Notes under the pieces: generated by a model
Database searches by the model: none
What the model was told of the DNA's origin: nothing
What the model saw: the letters and a program-made list of their open reading frames with translations, nothing else
Assembly: GCA_022747635.1 (NCBI GenBank)
Contig: JAKTNV010000001.1
Coordinates: 41,582,072 to 41,646,071, forward strand
From: Hetaerina americana
Lineage: Eukaryota > Arthropoda > Insecta > Odonata > Calopterygidae
Reading direction: 5' to 3'
DNA: 64,000 nucleotides
Position numbers and translations under genes: made by a program
Part shown: positions 13,742 through 28,700 of the stretch, piece by piece
Position numbering within the stretch: the first letter of the stretch is position 1
How the letters are laid out: the number at the start of each line of letters is the position of its first letter

Positions 13742-16700
13742 ATCTTTGAAATAGAATGCTCTTCAGCGACGCATAAACATATAAAAACACCGATAAAGAT
13801 TTTTAAATAATAGAAACACAAAGGACACTCACATATGTAGTTTTGATGTTTTAAAAATCTATCAGAATTGATATATACATACTTCCGTGTCCAATAAATA
13901 CGCAAACTGATGCCATAAAAACTTTATTTTGTAAAATTTAGTCTACATCGATTTGGTCCCCTTTTAAAGTACTCTCCTTTCGCTGCTATGCACTTATTTC
14001 ATCTTCTTTTCCACTGTTTAAAGCACCATTAGGAGTCCTCGACAGTTTGGCATTTTAGTTTTCTTGTCGTTTCTTGCTCTATGGTGTCCACATCTTCCCA
14101 GTGATGTCCCCTCATCACATTTTTGCATTTTAGGAATAGGAAAAAGTCACAGGGCTCGGGAAATAGCTTGCGAATAAGGAGGATGACCAAGGATGGTGAC
14201 TGAATTTTTTGCCAGAAACTGGTGAATAATCAATGCTGAATGAGCAGGTGCATTGTGGTGAAGGATCCATCATGTTCAGTTAAAATTGTGTGCACAGTTG
14301 ATCTTCCTTAATTCAGTTCATCAGCTATCATTCGGACGGTTTTTCGACGATCGGTGAAGACCAAGGACTCCACACAATCAAAGTTGTTGTCAACACAGGT
14401 GATTGAAGGTCGTCCTGGCCTTGCATCTTTCATCACATCTTGTCGGCCATCTTTAAAATGCTTAACTCACTTGAAAACAGATGCTTTCTTCAGAGCATTA
14501 CCACCATAAACTGCTGTCAGCATTTCAGTCATTTCCCTATAACTTTTACGGCACTTCATTTGATGTTTGATGTTTATTCATTGCTCTGTGATTTGGTGAA
14601 TTTCCATTTTCTACGAGCAGTTAATACAAGGACAACAGAAACTAACATAACTGACACCATATGCACAGCTCGACGATCTGCCAAGCGCAGATGGCTCATT
14701 GGGTCTCATGCAACTAGCACCGCTAGTGGGCCGCATCATGGCCGCCAGATTGCACCAGTTCATATATTTTTTTGGCCAGACCACGTACATGCGTGTGTGT
14801 GTGTGTGTATGAATATAGTTTTCTAGATAGCTCAATTGGCTAGAGCATCATCCCAGCAAGTCGAAGACCTGTGGTTAGAGTCCCAGTCAAGGAAACTTAT
14901 TTCTTCTTGTGATCTGCTCGATTCCAAATTTTCCAACATTCCTATGACACACACACTTATGTCGGTGACCCTAATGGCAAATGATCTTAAGTTTGGAATA
15001 TAGAGTAAATAAGGAATTAGTTAAGTAGGCAAGGAAATATCAAGTCAATAAGCACTTACAGGAAAATTAACAAAAATGTTTACATTTGCTACATTATTAT
15101 GAGCGGGCATAACAAAGACCAGTTTAGGAAATGACTTCAAGGAGAGTCAGCCTAGAATCTAATTAAATAATCAAAATCAAGACAAAATCAATGGCTAATC
15201 AAGTGAAATATTTTTTTTGTTTTCAATGTTAAAAACAATGAGCTGGGCCAGCCTACACTACAGTAAATAAAACATTTTATATCAGTAGGTGAAGTGAATC
15301 ATTGCCAAAACACACTTCACTCTGCCATATGATAACTGCCTTGGAAAGACACTTAGACCGTACACAACTCTTTCAATGTTTATACCTTAAAAATCTTGGA
15401 TTTTATTTCTTCTCAGAGTAACCATTTCATATCTTTTAAGCACGTGTTATTCTCTCAGCAGAAAAATATGGCATTTTTTCAATGGAACAATTTCAGAGTG
15501 TAAAAATCATTCGCCTATGGCAAATGATTTTTACACTCAACTGTTGCTTTGAAATGCACATTAGCGGATGACTTTGTTAAAAGTTACAGTTGCGGCATCT
15601 CCCACAGTTTCGTTGGAATTTGCCATGGCATTTTTTGACAAGCAGTAGACATTATATTAATTTATGATTGTTCAAATAGTTGTTTAATGTGTGGAAAGAG
15701 ATACCTTCTTTTTTATTTCTTGAAAGTTTCGAAGCGCTATAGGAAAAGGCAAGGACTTGAAATTAATGTTTAGGTTTAACATAATTTTTGTCTACCGATG
15801 CTCAGAATGTGACAATAAAATCCTCTAGGTTAATTCCCGAAAGAGCAAACAAATAGAGACAAAAGGATGGGATAGGATTAAGCACAATAGTTGTGCACGC
15901 AGATGCAAAAATAATTTTCACAGGCTGATAGAATAATTAATTTGGATGCCTCTCGTCTACTGACAACACTCAGGAGAAAAAGAGTACCTTAAAACTATTT
16001 CATCTCATCTTCTGTACTTCTAGTCTTCAGTACATGAAAGTTTATAAGCATAATTTTAACTTTTCCCTTTACACATCAAGTTTATCCTCAAAAATTAAAG
16101 TGAGTAATATAAATCCTAATTGTAAACTTTGACATATTCACAATACCATGGAAATACTAAATAACTCTAATGCATCAACAATCAGGCAATCTCCACACCA
16201 GAAGTTATCCCAAAAGTGCATATATTAACAATATGTTACAACTGAAACAAAAACCACTTTCTTCAATGCTTAATGATACTTCATGATAATTGCCTCCAAT
16301 GAGGTCTATCACTATTGAAGGATCATCCATTTCTATAAAAGGATATTTGCTGATAAATTGCAAGATTTCATTTGGCACACAAGTCCCTTTTAGGCGGGTC
16401 ATAAAAAGTTTCAGGAATGCCACACTACAGTAGCCACAATGAGCCAGGGTCAACACTCAAAACATTCCCCCCACATAAAGTAAAGGAGAAAACAAAGTAA
16501 AATAAAGAGAAGCATTTCCCCAACAAGAACCGCTTGTGAACCCACCTTCTCGTCTAGACACTCTACCAAGTCAGTGACATACCCACGCAACTCTTGGTAG
16601 AAGCAGAAGCGTCGGGCAAGCAATGGGGCATTGGCTTCCCTATCGCCCGCCTCCTTTTGCAGTGATGTCATCTCCTCGGCCAGCCTTTCCTTGTCTGCTT

Positions 16701-19700
16701 CATGCCGTCTTGACACTTCTCGAAGGGAGGCCAACCTAAGAAGAGAAACAGATGAACCCACAAAATTATTAAGTACTCCATCATGCATTGCCATGGCTCC
16801 AGTGAACTTCGAAGCAGCTGAAAAAAAATAATGCAGCACAAGTAATTTTTTTCCTCTTTAGATGATAAAGGAAGTAATAGATGCTTTGAATGGTGTCCCA
16901 GCAATAATAAATATTAAAAAAATATTAAATTACAACCCTGTTTACAAACAACAGATGACTACTAAATATCAGATAACAGGATACCTTTGGGTCACAACAA
17001 TTCTTTGTGGAATCTGACTGGTATATAATATCATCTGAGTGTCTTTCTTCTCCAAAAAAATACAAAGAAATTTCTTTGGATAAAATGAAATGGCCCCCAG
17101 AAGGCCCCCTTCAACCTTCAGAGTAAGAAAACCTGATTCTTGGCTGGAAAGTTCCCTATAGGAGTAGCCAAGAAAGCCTGGCGAAAAAGAGAGTTACACA
17201 AATAATATATAAAAAGAGATGCTTTATCCCATTATTTACTACTGTTGTACATGGATGTGTCTCATGAACTTCATTGGATCCAGTGGCTATATTTTGATAA
17301 CGATGTCCACCAGAAATGCAGGTTTCCTTTCAAAAAAGAGCGACAATTACGCATAAGCTAGAGTTTCTACAAAAGAATAAGGAGTCCATTTTAAAATCTA
17401 CAAGTTCTAGTTGTGACCATAAGTTTGGACCTTGAATTGTTAACCAGAAAATCTGAACATTCCTTTTCTAATAGTGAAATTTCTTTGCTAGAAAAGAGCC
17501 TTCAGTACATACCTAATATTCCTATTTCTTTTAAAGACATAAAAAAACCTAGCGGTTGACCTTGAAGTAGACCTTCAGAAAGAAAACATCGTGGTTAAAG
17601 AAATTTTTTTCCAGGAGCTCCATAAAATCTCACAAACTGAAGTAAAAAAGAAAAAGTATTCTACAGAATACAAGGCTTTGAAGCCCATTATACATTCATT
17701 AACATCTAAAAACTTGATCATCCAAAGTGCAGATAAAGGTGCACGGTGGTTGTATTAGAAATATTAGCGTGGTGGTTGCATTAGAAAGAAATACATATAC
17801 TACAAAATGAGACTTCATCAGAGACAATTTTATTAAAGTACTTTGTTCAGACCCAACCCCCTAGTTTCAACAAAAAATTAAGAAAATGAGTCATCCGATG
17901 ATATGATATTTAAAAGTTGTGAAATGCTCAAACTAGTGCAAATGAATCCCTCAGTATCATGGTTTTTCAAGCTACCAAAAGTTCAGAAAAATGGGATTCC
18001 GATCAGACCGGTAGTATCAAATATGTCAGCTCCCAACCACATGCTAGTGAAAAGACTTAATGAAGTCTTCAGGGAGGTTTCCAAATTTTCCATGGAATAT
18101 GGTGTAGTGAATTCCTAGGACCTTGTCAACAAACTAATGAAAGAGGTACCTCGAAAAAGTGCATGCTTGTTTCCTTTGATGTACACAACCTTTTCGCCAA
18201 TGGGCCACCCATGGAAGCTGTGAACCTTGCCAAGGACATCCTGCTCCGGAAATCCAACTCAGCGCCAGTTATTAGTGAACTTTGCTCATTACTAAAGACA
18301 TGCGTTTCCCAAAATTAACTTATTTTTAACGGTACATATTTCCAAAAACCCAATGGTTTAGCCATGGGCTTGCCCTTTTCCTGATTCCTGGCCGATATTT
18401 ATATGGAGCATTTTGAAAAAGTTTTGCTCTCCTCAGCTCACCCTATCATTAATAATGTATTTTCTTGGTTCATATATGTAGACTATGTCTTCTGTGCTTG
18501 GACTGGCTCCGATAGGCAACTAGATTAGTTTCTAGCTCATTTAAATTCTGTCAACTCTAACGTACAATTCGCCTGGGAAAAAGAAGAAAAAGGTGCCTTG
18601 AATTTCCTTGACATATCTATTTGTAAAAGCAAAGACGGGTTACAGAACTCCATTTTCCAGAAGGAAATGTACACGGACCAATTAATTAATTCCTCTTCAA
18701 GGTATTGCTTTGCCCAGAAGCTTTCGACATTTCATGCAATGATTCACTGATTAGCCTCTATCCCCAAGTCTGAATCCAATATAAATGAGGAACTTAATAC
18801 AATTAAAAAATTAGCAGTTAACAATTGCTATCCAGAAGATCTAATTAATAACTTTACTGAAAGAAACTTACAAAAATAGCCTGAAGCAACATTTACAACC
18901 CCGAATATTTAAAAGATTCCAAAGCAAAATGGCGACGAATACTCTTTCTAGGGAATATTTCTAAAAAAGCAATCAAAATTTTACCTAAAGAAAAAATTAA
19001 ATGTGCCTTTTACAGAGGTTCATGCCTTAAGAACCTGATCCCTCACACTAAAGACAAAGTTTCCACAGACAGGAGGAATGGAGCATATGAACTGAAGTGC
19101 TTTGGTTGTAAAACTAAGTATATTGGGCAAACAAGATGAAAATTTAAAGAAAGGATAAAAGAACACCAAACATGCGTAAAGAATAAGAACATATCATCCC
19201 TATTAGCAAAGGACCTCATCGAAAGTGACCACAAAAGTGACTTTGTGACTTAAAAAAAATTATTTTAAAAATAAAGGTGAAAGACTGGATGCTTCAGAGC
19301 AGCAGGAATTTTTTGAATGCATCCATTGCAATGATATACTTGCCAATGAAATTTCGCATACCTCTCACTTCTAGACCTACCACTCTTCCAAGTCAATGAC
19401 TGATGCCGAAAGATGTCATTCCCTTTTCCTCCCAGCTACATTTTTATCTTTTAACCTCTCCATCTCTGACCATCATCCTCCCTCTCCCCCACTCAGAAGG
19501 TATATATATATATACCAATTTCACTTTGATGAGGACAACTGGATGATAATGTTCAACGTCAAAACCTGGGCTGTGTTTTTAAATAAGGTGTGTGGAATTA
19601 CTAAAATCAATAATTTCACTACAACAAGGAGAATCGGTCCTCTAAAAGAAACTAATTCTTTGACTGCTCTATACCTGAAAGAGAACTATGTTGATATAAA

Positions 19701-22700
19701 TACAACTATCCTTCCATCCAAAATACCTGGCCTGGAAATCTCCAAAGAACCAATGCACAATAAAGCCAATACATTTTTAAACAATCAATATCCATATCAT
19801 ATCACATCCTTACAGCATACAAAAAAAGCACTGAAATCATTCACTATGAAATTCAGGAGTTTCATAAGATCATCACATAGATAAATATATGCAGGATTGC
19901 AATAATTGTATGATGCCATTCACACAACCATTTTAATGAACTTATTCAAGATGATACCTTGAAAAACAGCCTCAACACATAAAATGTGAGAAACTTAATA
20001 AAAGCCATGGTAAAATTAGAAAATTAAGAGAAATTCCAAAAGTTGGACCAAAAAAGGAAAGATTAACCTTTAGATGCAAGTATATTTTTGTAAGGAGTTT
20101 TCAAAATAAAAAGCCACATTAAAAAAACACTTAAATCTTTTTTTGATATGACTTCCTTCAACAACATCAAATCAGGGACTGTTAATATTAAATTAATCAT
20201 ACCAAAACCCAAAAAAACTTTCCTGAAGAAAATTGAAATTTTGACTTCCGCACACATTAACACGTAATTCTCCAGGGTTAAACATTCACAGTTTATTCAT
20301 TCAGCGAAAATCAGAGATTTAAAGATTATTGCTATTCATAGTTTTAGCAATAACTCAATTGCCCCTAGCTATAGTTTTGGCGTTAAACACTAGACGTAGA
20401 CATAGTTTGGCATAGACATAGAAAGGGAATATGCAATGAGATAGAAAGGGCATTAAGGGAGATAAAATCAAATAAGGCCGTGGGGGTAGACAACATTGCT
20501 GGATAACTACTGAACAGTTTAGGAAAATTTGGTGGGAAAAGACTACATGGTCTGATTCATAACATCTATGAGAGAGGAATCTGGCAGGAAGACTTTTTGA
20601 GATCAGTGTTAGTGCCTATTCCGAAAAAGATAAAGGTTACATCACATGAGGACTATTGGACAAAAAGTTTGATATCCCTCGCAGCTAAAGTGGGACTCAG
20701 AATCATCAACAAAAGGATGGAGAGCAAGGCAAATTATTACTTAGGGGATGATCAGGGATCAAGGGGAGAGGCACATGCTATGCCATTGCAGTAATGAGAT
20801 CACTAATCGAGGAATATAGAATACAATCAGGACGTATTTGCCTGTTTTGTAGATTTCAAAATAGTGTTTCATAGAGTAAATTGGGAAAAACCCTTGAATA
20901 TATTGCAGAAAATAGGAATACATTGTAGGGACAGGAGGCTAATCCACAACCTGAACATGTCTCAGACTGCTCAGGTGCAAGTGGGGAATGGAGAGTCCGA
21001 ATGGGTATTGTTAGGAAGAGGAGGGGTTGTCCATTGTCACCAGTGTTGTTCAAAGTATATCTGGAGGAAATGATTAAAGAGGCATGGGAAGAACTGGAAT
21101 TGGAATGAAAGTTGAAGGGGAATCAATAAAATTAGTTAGGATTGCTGATGTGACCAAGCTTTAGTTTGTAAGTCAACCAAGGGGTTGCAAGCATTGCTGA
21201 GTGAATTGGAATTTCAGTGCCATAGATATGGGATGAGAATCAGTATAATAATACTAAGGTCATGCAATTTTCCAGAAACAAAAAGCCTAAGCTTAACATT
21301 AAAATAAGAGGGCAAAAAATAGAGCAGGTAGAACAGTTTACGTATCTTGGAAGTGTTTTGGACCAACTTGGCCAAAGTAGCAGAGAAGTAAGAAGAATTG
21401 CAGTTGGGAAAGTGGCTTTCACAAGGAGGAGGGAGATGATTACATGGACCTTTTGTCAGGATATTGCGAAAAGACTCGTCAAAACTTTGATATGGAGTGT
21501 AGTTATGTACGGTGTGGAAACGTGGTCACTGAAGTATGAGAATAAACGTATATTGGAGGCTTTTGAAATGCGGGTGTGGAGAAGGATGGAGACGGTGAAA
21601 TGGACCAAAGGGAAAACAAATGGGGAAGTACTAGGTATATTGGGTGAGGAGACGGGTCGGTTGGGAGAAATCATAAGGAGACAGGAAAAACGGATGAAGG
21701 GCCTATCGATCGGCAGTGTGATGTTGAAGACTGTAATATGTAGAGGGAATAACGTTAGGCAAACGAGGAAAGGGATATTGGGCGGGATAAAGGGAGGAAG
21801 GAAGTACACAGAGATAAAGAAGGAGATGATGTAGAGTCGGTTGCTGGATTGTGTTTTTTTAGGAGTCACAAAATATTTATTTGGTAGTTGTGTCCATCGA
21901 AAAACTTACCTTAACCGGTAGATTACTTAATAATAATAATAAAGTGTTTTCTGCCATTTTTAACATTACATAGTGAACTATGTGAGTCCACTGTTATAAT
22001 TAAACTTTGACAGCTGTTTTTTTTAATATTACATCAGTAACCTCAGCACTTATTTAATTCTGAGTCCAAGATTCCCTAAATCAACCTTTCTCTTTAAACT
22101 GTGAAACAAAACTTTGCATCAACTCTATTGGTCTGTATTCCTACTTATAATCTTCGTTTTCCATGGTCAAATCCAAATAACCAAAAGGATCTCTGGGATT
22201 GTATGGATGAATTAATTATATAAATACCCGTCCTAAAGATGCAATAAACACATATTAGTAAAATGAGAAGACAACATTAGGCAAAACAAAATAGTAAATG
22301 GTTTTTAGGAAATCAATTCTTGAACAACACAACAGACACATTAGAATAACAATACCCACAGAATAAATTCTTAAAGAAAATAATTAATTTTAAGATAAAT
22401 GAGGACACAAAAAAGTATGAATTCTCAGCATAATTAACAAACAACAACATATTTACTCCATGAAACAACAATGGGAATGTAGTCCACGCATAACCATTGT
22501 GAAGAGATTCCCCACTGAAACAATTGAGGACTGCAAGGTACCACTTTGCAATGAAAAATGGCTAGGCCCTACCTTTCACCTAGCTTCCGCTTCACACTCT
22601 CGGGAGTCACTTTTTCCCCACTTTGAGCTGCAAGCTTACTAATGGCTTCCTCGGTGGCCAGACTTCTATCTGCACCACTCATTATGCCTGATCCACTTGG

Positions 22701-25700
22701 TATGGTTGTCATAGGTGTGGATGACACAGTAGAATTCACATCATGAAGCTCATGAGAGATGACTCCAGGGTGAGATGCAAATAATGCACCTTGTTGAACA
22801 GCAGTAATCTGGAAAGATTTTAACATTTAAGATGAGTCTAATACAGCCTCTGGATTGTCATCAATGTAACATAAATTTTAAACCATGGGAATATAAGTCA
22901 TTCAGAAATAGAATATGCGGGTGGTGTTTCACCAAGTCATTTATTTAATAAATGAAATAAAAAAATATAGTAAATCCTAGCTAATCCACGTCAAGTCTGG
23001 CCATGTAATGTGGGAATCTTATTCATGGGTCGCAAGTGGTAGCACTGCTGTACTCAGCTCAAAAGTATGTTTTGCTTGCAAGTTCCCATGAATTTCAATT
23101 GAAAATAATAACATTTTTTCAATAATGCATTAATGATCTAGTTGCACAGATGAATTTATTAATTAACTGCTGCCACAAAAAAATCATGCATGCATCAAAT
23201 GGTACGTTTCCCTAATGCGATACATGTATTAGTCATGGAAAGCATATTCTTTCTATGCAGATTTCATAACTCTCCATATAGATAGGTGAATAATAATTAT
23301 GGAATCTTATGGCAGAAAAACTTAAGCAACCTCTGACTATAGCAGAGAAGATGGGTAGCAGTACAAGAAAACATTGAGCCTCATAAAAGGTGAAGTTTCT
23401 CTAGTAAATGAAAGCATAGATTTCTATTTGGAGTTTACTATTGCTTAGCATACTATCTGATCTGTAGAAGAAAACCCAATTTATTCTATTTGCTTATAGG
23501 TTCAAATTACATTAAAAGAAAAATGGAGAAAAAATTAGAGATGATAATAAGTTAACAGGAAGATGAAATATAGGAATAGGTCATCCATAGGTACATGTAC
23601 AAAAATGATCATGTACAGTGATGGTAATGTACAATGCCGGAAAACACTGATGACATAAATAATCAAGGTTTAATAATAATGGTTAATAAATAATGTTTAA
23701 TAAATTGCTCACCACTGGAATTTTCCTAGCACACTTAAATCCACATAGAGTACCAATACATAAGCAGGGTAACAGAAATAATGTATCTAATTATCATCCT
23801 ATTGCCAAGCTCTCAATAATAGCTGAAGTCTTAGGTTCATTGGTTGTAGATAGGCTTACTCCTATCTTTAATAGCACCATTATCACTGAGCAGCATGGTT
23901 TCACAAAAGTATCTTATAAAAGGTATGACAAAAAGCTTACCAACAGACATCATATATACTGACTTCAGTAAGGCTTTTGATACTGCTGGTCATGAGCTTC
24001 TTAGAAAGTTGGTCGCATTGGGAATAAGTGGTACCTTACTTGATTAGACGGAAAGTTATTTCAACAACAGAGAAGTTGTAGTAAACATTAATGCATCTAA
24101 AAGTTAATGTTTCTATCCATCATCAGGTGTTCCCCAAGAATCCCATCTGGATCCACTATTATTTAACTTATTTATAAATGATATTATAATGGCATTAGAC
24201 CCAATTCCTTTTCTTTTGTATGCTGTCGACTTAAATTTTTTTTAAACAGTTCAATCAATTGATGACCACTTAACTCTGCAAAACTGCCTTTATGGGCTTC
24301 AAAATTGGTGTGAGCATTACTATCTAACTTTCAATTAAAAAAATACCATTCTTTAACATTCAGCCGGAAAAGGAGTCCACTGCATTATGAATATAGACAA
24401 GCAATTATCCTATGGCCCGATTTACAAATATAAAAGACTTAGAGAGTTAAGAGACTTAAGAGAGTTATATTTCACTCATAGTTAACATTCAATCAACATT
24501 ATAACTATGTTCAATCCTTAAGCATACAAATTGCTTGGATTTACCTTTCAACTTTGGAAAAACTTTAAACATATAGAGCCATATAAAGCTCTGTTCATCT
24601 TATTAGTTAGGTCACTCTGTGAATACTGTTCTACTGTTTGGTCACCTTACTAATAACTCAATATTCATACAATCAAACGTGTTTAAAAAAAAATGTGTGC
24701 ACAAAATTGCATTCAAATTCAATCTTCACAAAGATCTTTACAGTTATCATGAAATACTCTACTTAATCTTCCCTCCTTGCATAAGCGTAGAAAAATCAGT
24801 AACTTAACTTTGCTTTATAAATTACTGCATACCAAGATTGATTCCTTAGAACTGCTAATGGCAATATCTTGCTGAGTACCTTCACATAACAAAAGGTATG
24901 AAGCACTCTATGAAAGTAGATATCAAGCACAAAACTACACTTACTACTCGCCTATAAGCCAGATTATGAGAGATACCAACAGTTATGATTATATTGACCT
25001 GCTTTCTATCCCACCGGGTTCCCTTAAAATTTTTTTATCAAAAATATCCAAAGAATTTTATAACGCTAATTATTGCTATGTGGATATCTACACATGTCTA
25101 TAATTTGTTTCTAATACCATTGGGAAAATTTTCTTCATCAATGCCACAAGGTCTAGTCAATAACCACTACTAACATTTATCATTTTGTACCATCATCTGG
25201 CCTGTAACAAATACCATATTTCTAATATTGTTTCCATTTTTTAATTTGAATATTAGTATTTGGTCTACATTAATTAACCTAACTAAGTACGTATGCATAC
25301 CTGTATACCATCTGAAAATGTTTTTCGTCTATTGCAAATCAAAATTCTTCTTTAATTTTAAATTATATTTTAATTCTCAATAACGAGTATGTAACTTAAT
25401 ATAATTTGTACCCATTTGTAAATGTTTTCTTTATAATAGTGGAACCAATATTTTTTTTTGCCTTTCTTTGTGCAAAAGGATTATTTTCGTTAAATAAATA
25501 CAATAAAAATAAATATGTAATGACATAAAAATACTACCTAGTTACATTAGCACTTTCTCCACACACAGCATAAGGAAAGTATTGCTATACTGAAAAAATC
25601 CAATTTTATAATTTTAATGGAAAAACATGAATGCTTTCAGGTTCCCGAAAACAATTTCGACCATTTTTTTAACGTCAACTGGATGTGTGACAGGCTTTTT

Positions 25701-28700
25701 GTGAACATGACGGCTCAAAAACCCTGAAGGTTTTCGATAGATGGGGGAAGTATTAATGTAATGCTAAGTCCAACATAATGAGAAATCCACATGCCAGTGT
25801 AGGGGAGCCAGTTCATTTCCATGCACCACCTATGATTTCCCACGACGATCTGGCATCCAAAAAATCACAGCCTGTCTTAAGCTGAGGGTGCCCCAGAGGC
25901 AACCCCAGGAATTAAATCTGGGCTCTCCAGTAAGTAGACCAGCTCTTCTCCCACTCAACAGTGGGAGGAGAGCTGGTGTCACAATGTCCCCTAATTGTTT
26001 ATATGTTAACAAAAATAATAATTTTTCCAATTCAAACCCAATGAATACGCCCACTAGATATTTTGCCCCATTAAACTGGCCTTGTTAGTAAATTATCTTG
26101 ATTGTAGACACCAATAATTAGGGATATTTACCCCGAATGCCAAAATTAACAGGCAAGACTCAAAATATGATTAAATTTCCACACCAAAACAAATCACTTG
26201 CATGAAATCACCAGGCATTACAACTGGTTGAGTTCTGTCACATGAGATATCTGATATTTTATAGGCATGCCTACTTGGATTACATTCATACTCCTACCAC
26301 AATAAAAAGGTAATATCATTTAAAAGATATTTGGGAATTTTTGATGCAATTAATAACCTACATTATGCTTTTTCCAATTCAGCCCCTGACATTATAAATC
26401 TAAATAAAACAATTAAGGAGAGATTTTTTGCTGTTTTGCCGGTTTGACTTGATTTCATGGTTTGTTTTCCTAGATAAATTCCATGTTTCGTGAAGATGAA
26501 TCTTTTATTATTGAATTCATTGGTGGTTGAGAGATGTAAACTGGATTAATAGCTTCCACTTAATACAACAGGGGACCCCTAATATTTGCAATAAGTATTC
26601 ATAAAGAATTTAATAGAAATGCTATACATACTTCTTACAAATAAATTAAGAGAAAATGAATATAAAAATAATTATCCTAAATTGGGCATGGCAAGATTCA
26701 TAACATCTTAAAATATTCATTCTATGAATATGTCCACAAAATTAGGAATTTACGGTCATGGATACAAGCATCATAAAGTATTAGTATTTTTCAATATGAT
26801 GACATGGAAAAATGTGAAAGACACATAGAAAAACTAATATTAAATGAGCATGCCAAATAGTTGCACCATTTTAAGCGATCCACAAAAACTAAGACGTTTA
26901 ATAGGAGTCTGTGAACTCCTAGCCTAATAAAACCCTTGAAATCTTATGAAGAAATTATGAAAAAAGTAGAAAGACATGAATTCAGCAATGGTGTTAGGCA
27001 TAATTTTTTAAGAATTTCAAGCTAATTTCTAGGTATTCAAGAAGATTGGTCTGACTGATGAGCTCAGGCTTGATTCCAAATTACCAAGGGCAACCCGAGT
27101 TTTCCAAAGTTGTGTTATCGTTTGGGTTTTTAATTTCCCTGGATAACCACAAACAACACAAGAGAAATGGACCCCTACTACTACTGATGTTAAAATTTCC
27201 CATTCTGTTAGGCTTAGCATTAGGTGAGCTCTATTGAACTGTTGAAAGTTTGAATGTAGCCTTTCCCAAGGTCAAATGAAATAAGAACTCACCTGTGCAC
27301 CAGTAACACCCTTTCGAATTTGCTGAGATTCCCACTTTTCTAGTTCTTCATCATCCCCCCGATCACTTTCTTCAGATCCTGATGGGATAAAAGATGAAAT
27401 GAATGTAAAATATAATTATTATAGCAAAAGGGAAACATTGAATTTACAAACATATATTTACATAATTTTCTCAAGGTCTGAGAAGCTCTACATTTAATGC
27501 ATAAAAAAGCTGATTTTATGTTTTTGCCACCTGGAATTTAAATTAAATCTCATCAGCCAAATGATGAAAATCTGATTTTTATTTATTTTCCCCAGGTTTA
27601 ATTCATGGCTGTAGTTTTTATTTATAGTACGTAGGTGAATCAATGTTAAAAATTATCCCAAGACTAAGTTATCTGCTAGCTTGTAATAAAAAACTCCATG
27701 AAATTTTATGTTTTTGATTTCCTTGGAGGACAGTCTTTCTAAAATCATTAAAAATAACACTCTTTTGACTGATGTTATTAACATATTATAAAATAGTTAT
27801 ATTGATTTTTTGTGTTTCAGGGGTATTGAAAGAAAATTAAAACTTTGAAAATTAAGCTGGAGATGTAAACGTGGTAAGAAATGTGCAAACATAAGAAAAA
27901 TTTCTTTGTGAGAAGTCATACTTCAAATGATGTTCTGTTTTCTTAACTTACTAGACCTGATTGCAAAAACAAGTTACTGTTTATATTATTTATAAAATTA
28001 TAATCTTTTGAGAAATTTCATCCATAAAACGTGAAAAAACTTCTATAATATTTTCTATGAAAATTTTAGACATTTTTTCACAGGTTCCTTTAAAATTTAA
28101 AGTTGAGCTGTCATTGTATGCCCTATTGCAAATTACTACATCGCCAAAGGATTTAATGGAGTTACATAATGCAATGTGCAACTCAATATTTGAAAAAATA
28201 CACTAAACAGGAAAAACTGAAATACATCTAATATTTTGACCGACCTGCCTCCTGGGCAGCAAAGATGGCCTCCCTTCGCCTTTCTCGATCAGCAGAAGGG
28301 GTGGGAACAGAGAACTTAAGTCTTTCTCCATCAAGATTACCATCTTCACCCTCATCATCACTAACATCATTGTCATCTTCTCTCACTAGCCGGGACTTTT
28401 CATTTTCATATCTGTGGACAATGAAAACAGAAGGTCACACAAGAATTTGCAGCTTTCATCAAAATATTCCATTATATCATTTCAGGGTAAATGATATGAC
28501 CAAGAATTCATGTTTCATTCATGAAGTCAAATACTTGCAAATATTTGATCACACAAAAACACGTTTCACATTTTCATGGTAATGCTTTTAAATATTTACT
28601 GGGCCCTCCTATTATCATTAGGTACATCACATAATATAGTCAAGGACTTGATCCAGATATTTTTACCCACACTTTTATCATTAATATCGACTACTTTTGA

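Noticed and set aside
13553..13905. Open frames of Tyr/Ile repeats on both strands
   Set aside because: They are translations of the TA microsatellite and carry no coding signal.
14823..14900. Possible tRNA gene
   Set aside because: A- and B-box-like strings are present, but no clean anticodon arm or acceptor stem can be drawn, and a SINE-like body follows.
25830..26088. Paired open frames with [11 protein letters not shown]
   Set aside because: Translation of the family B SINE and its short inverted duplicate.
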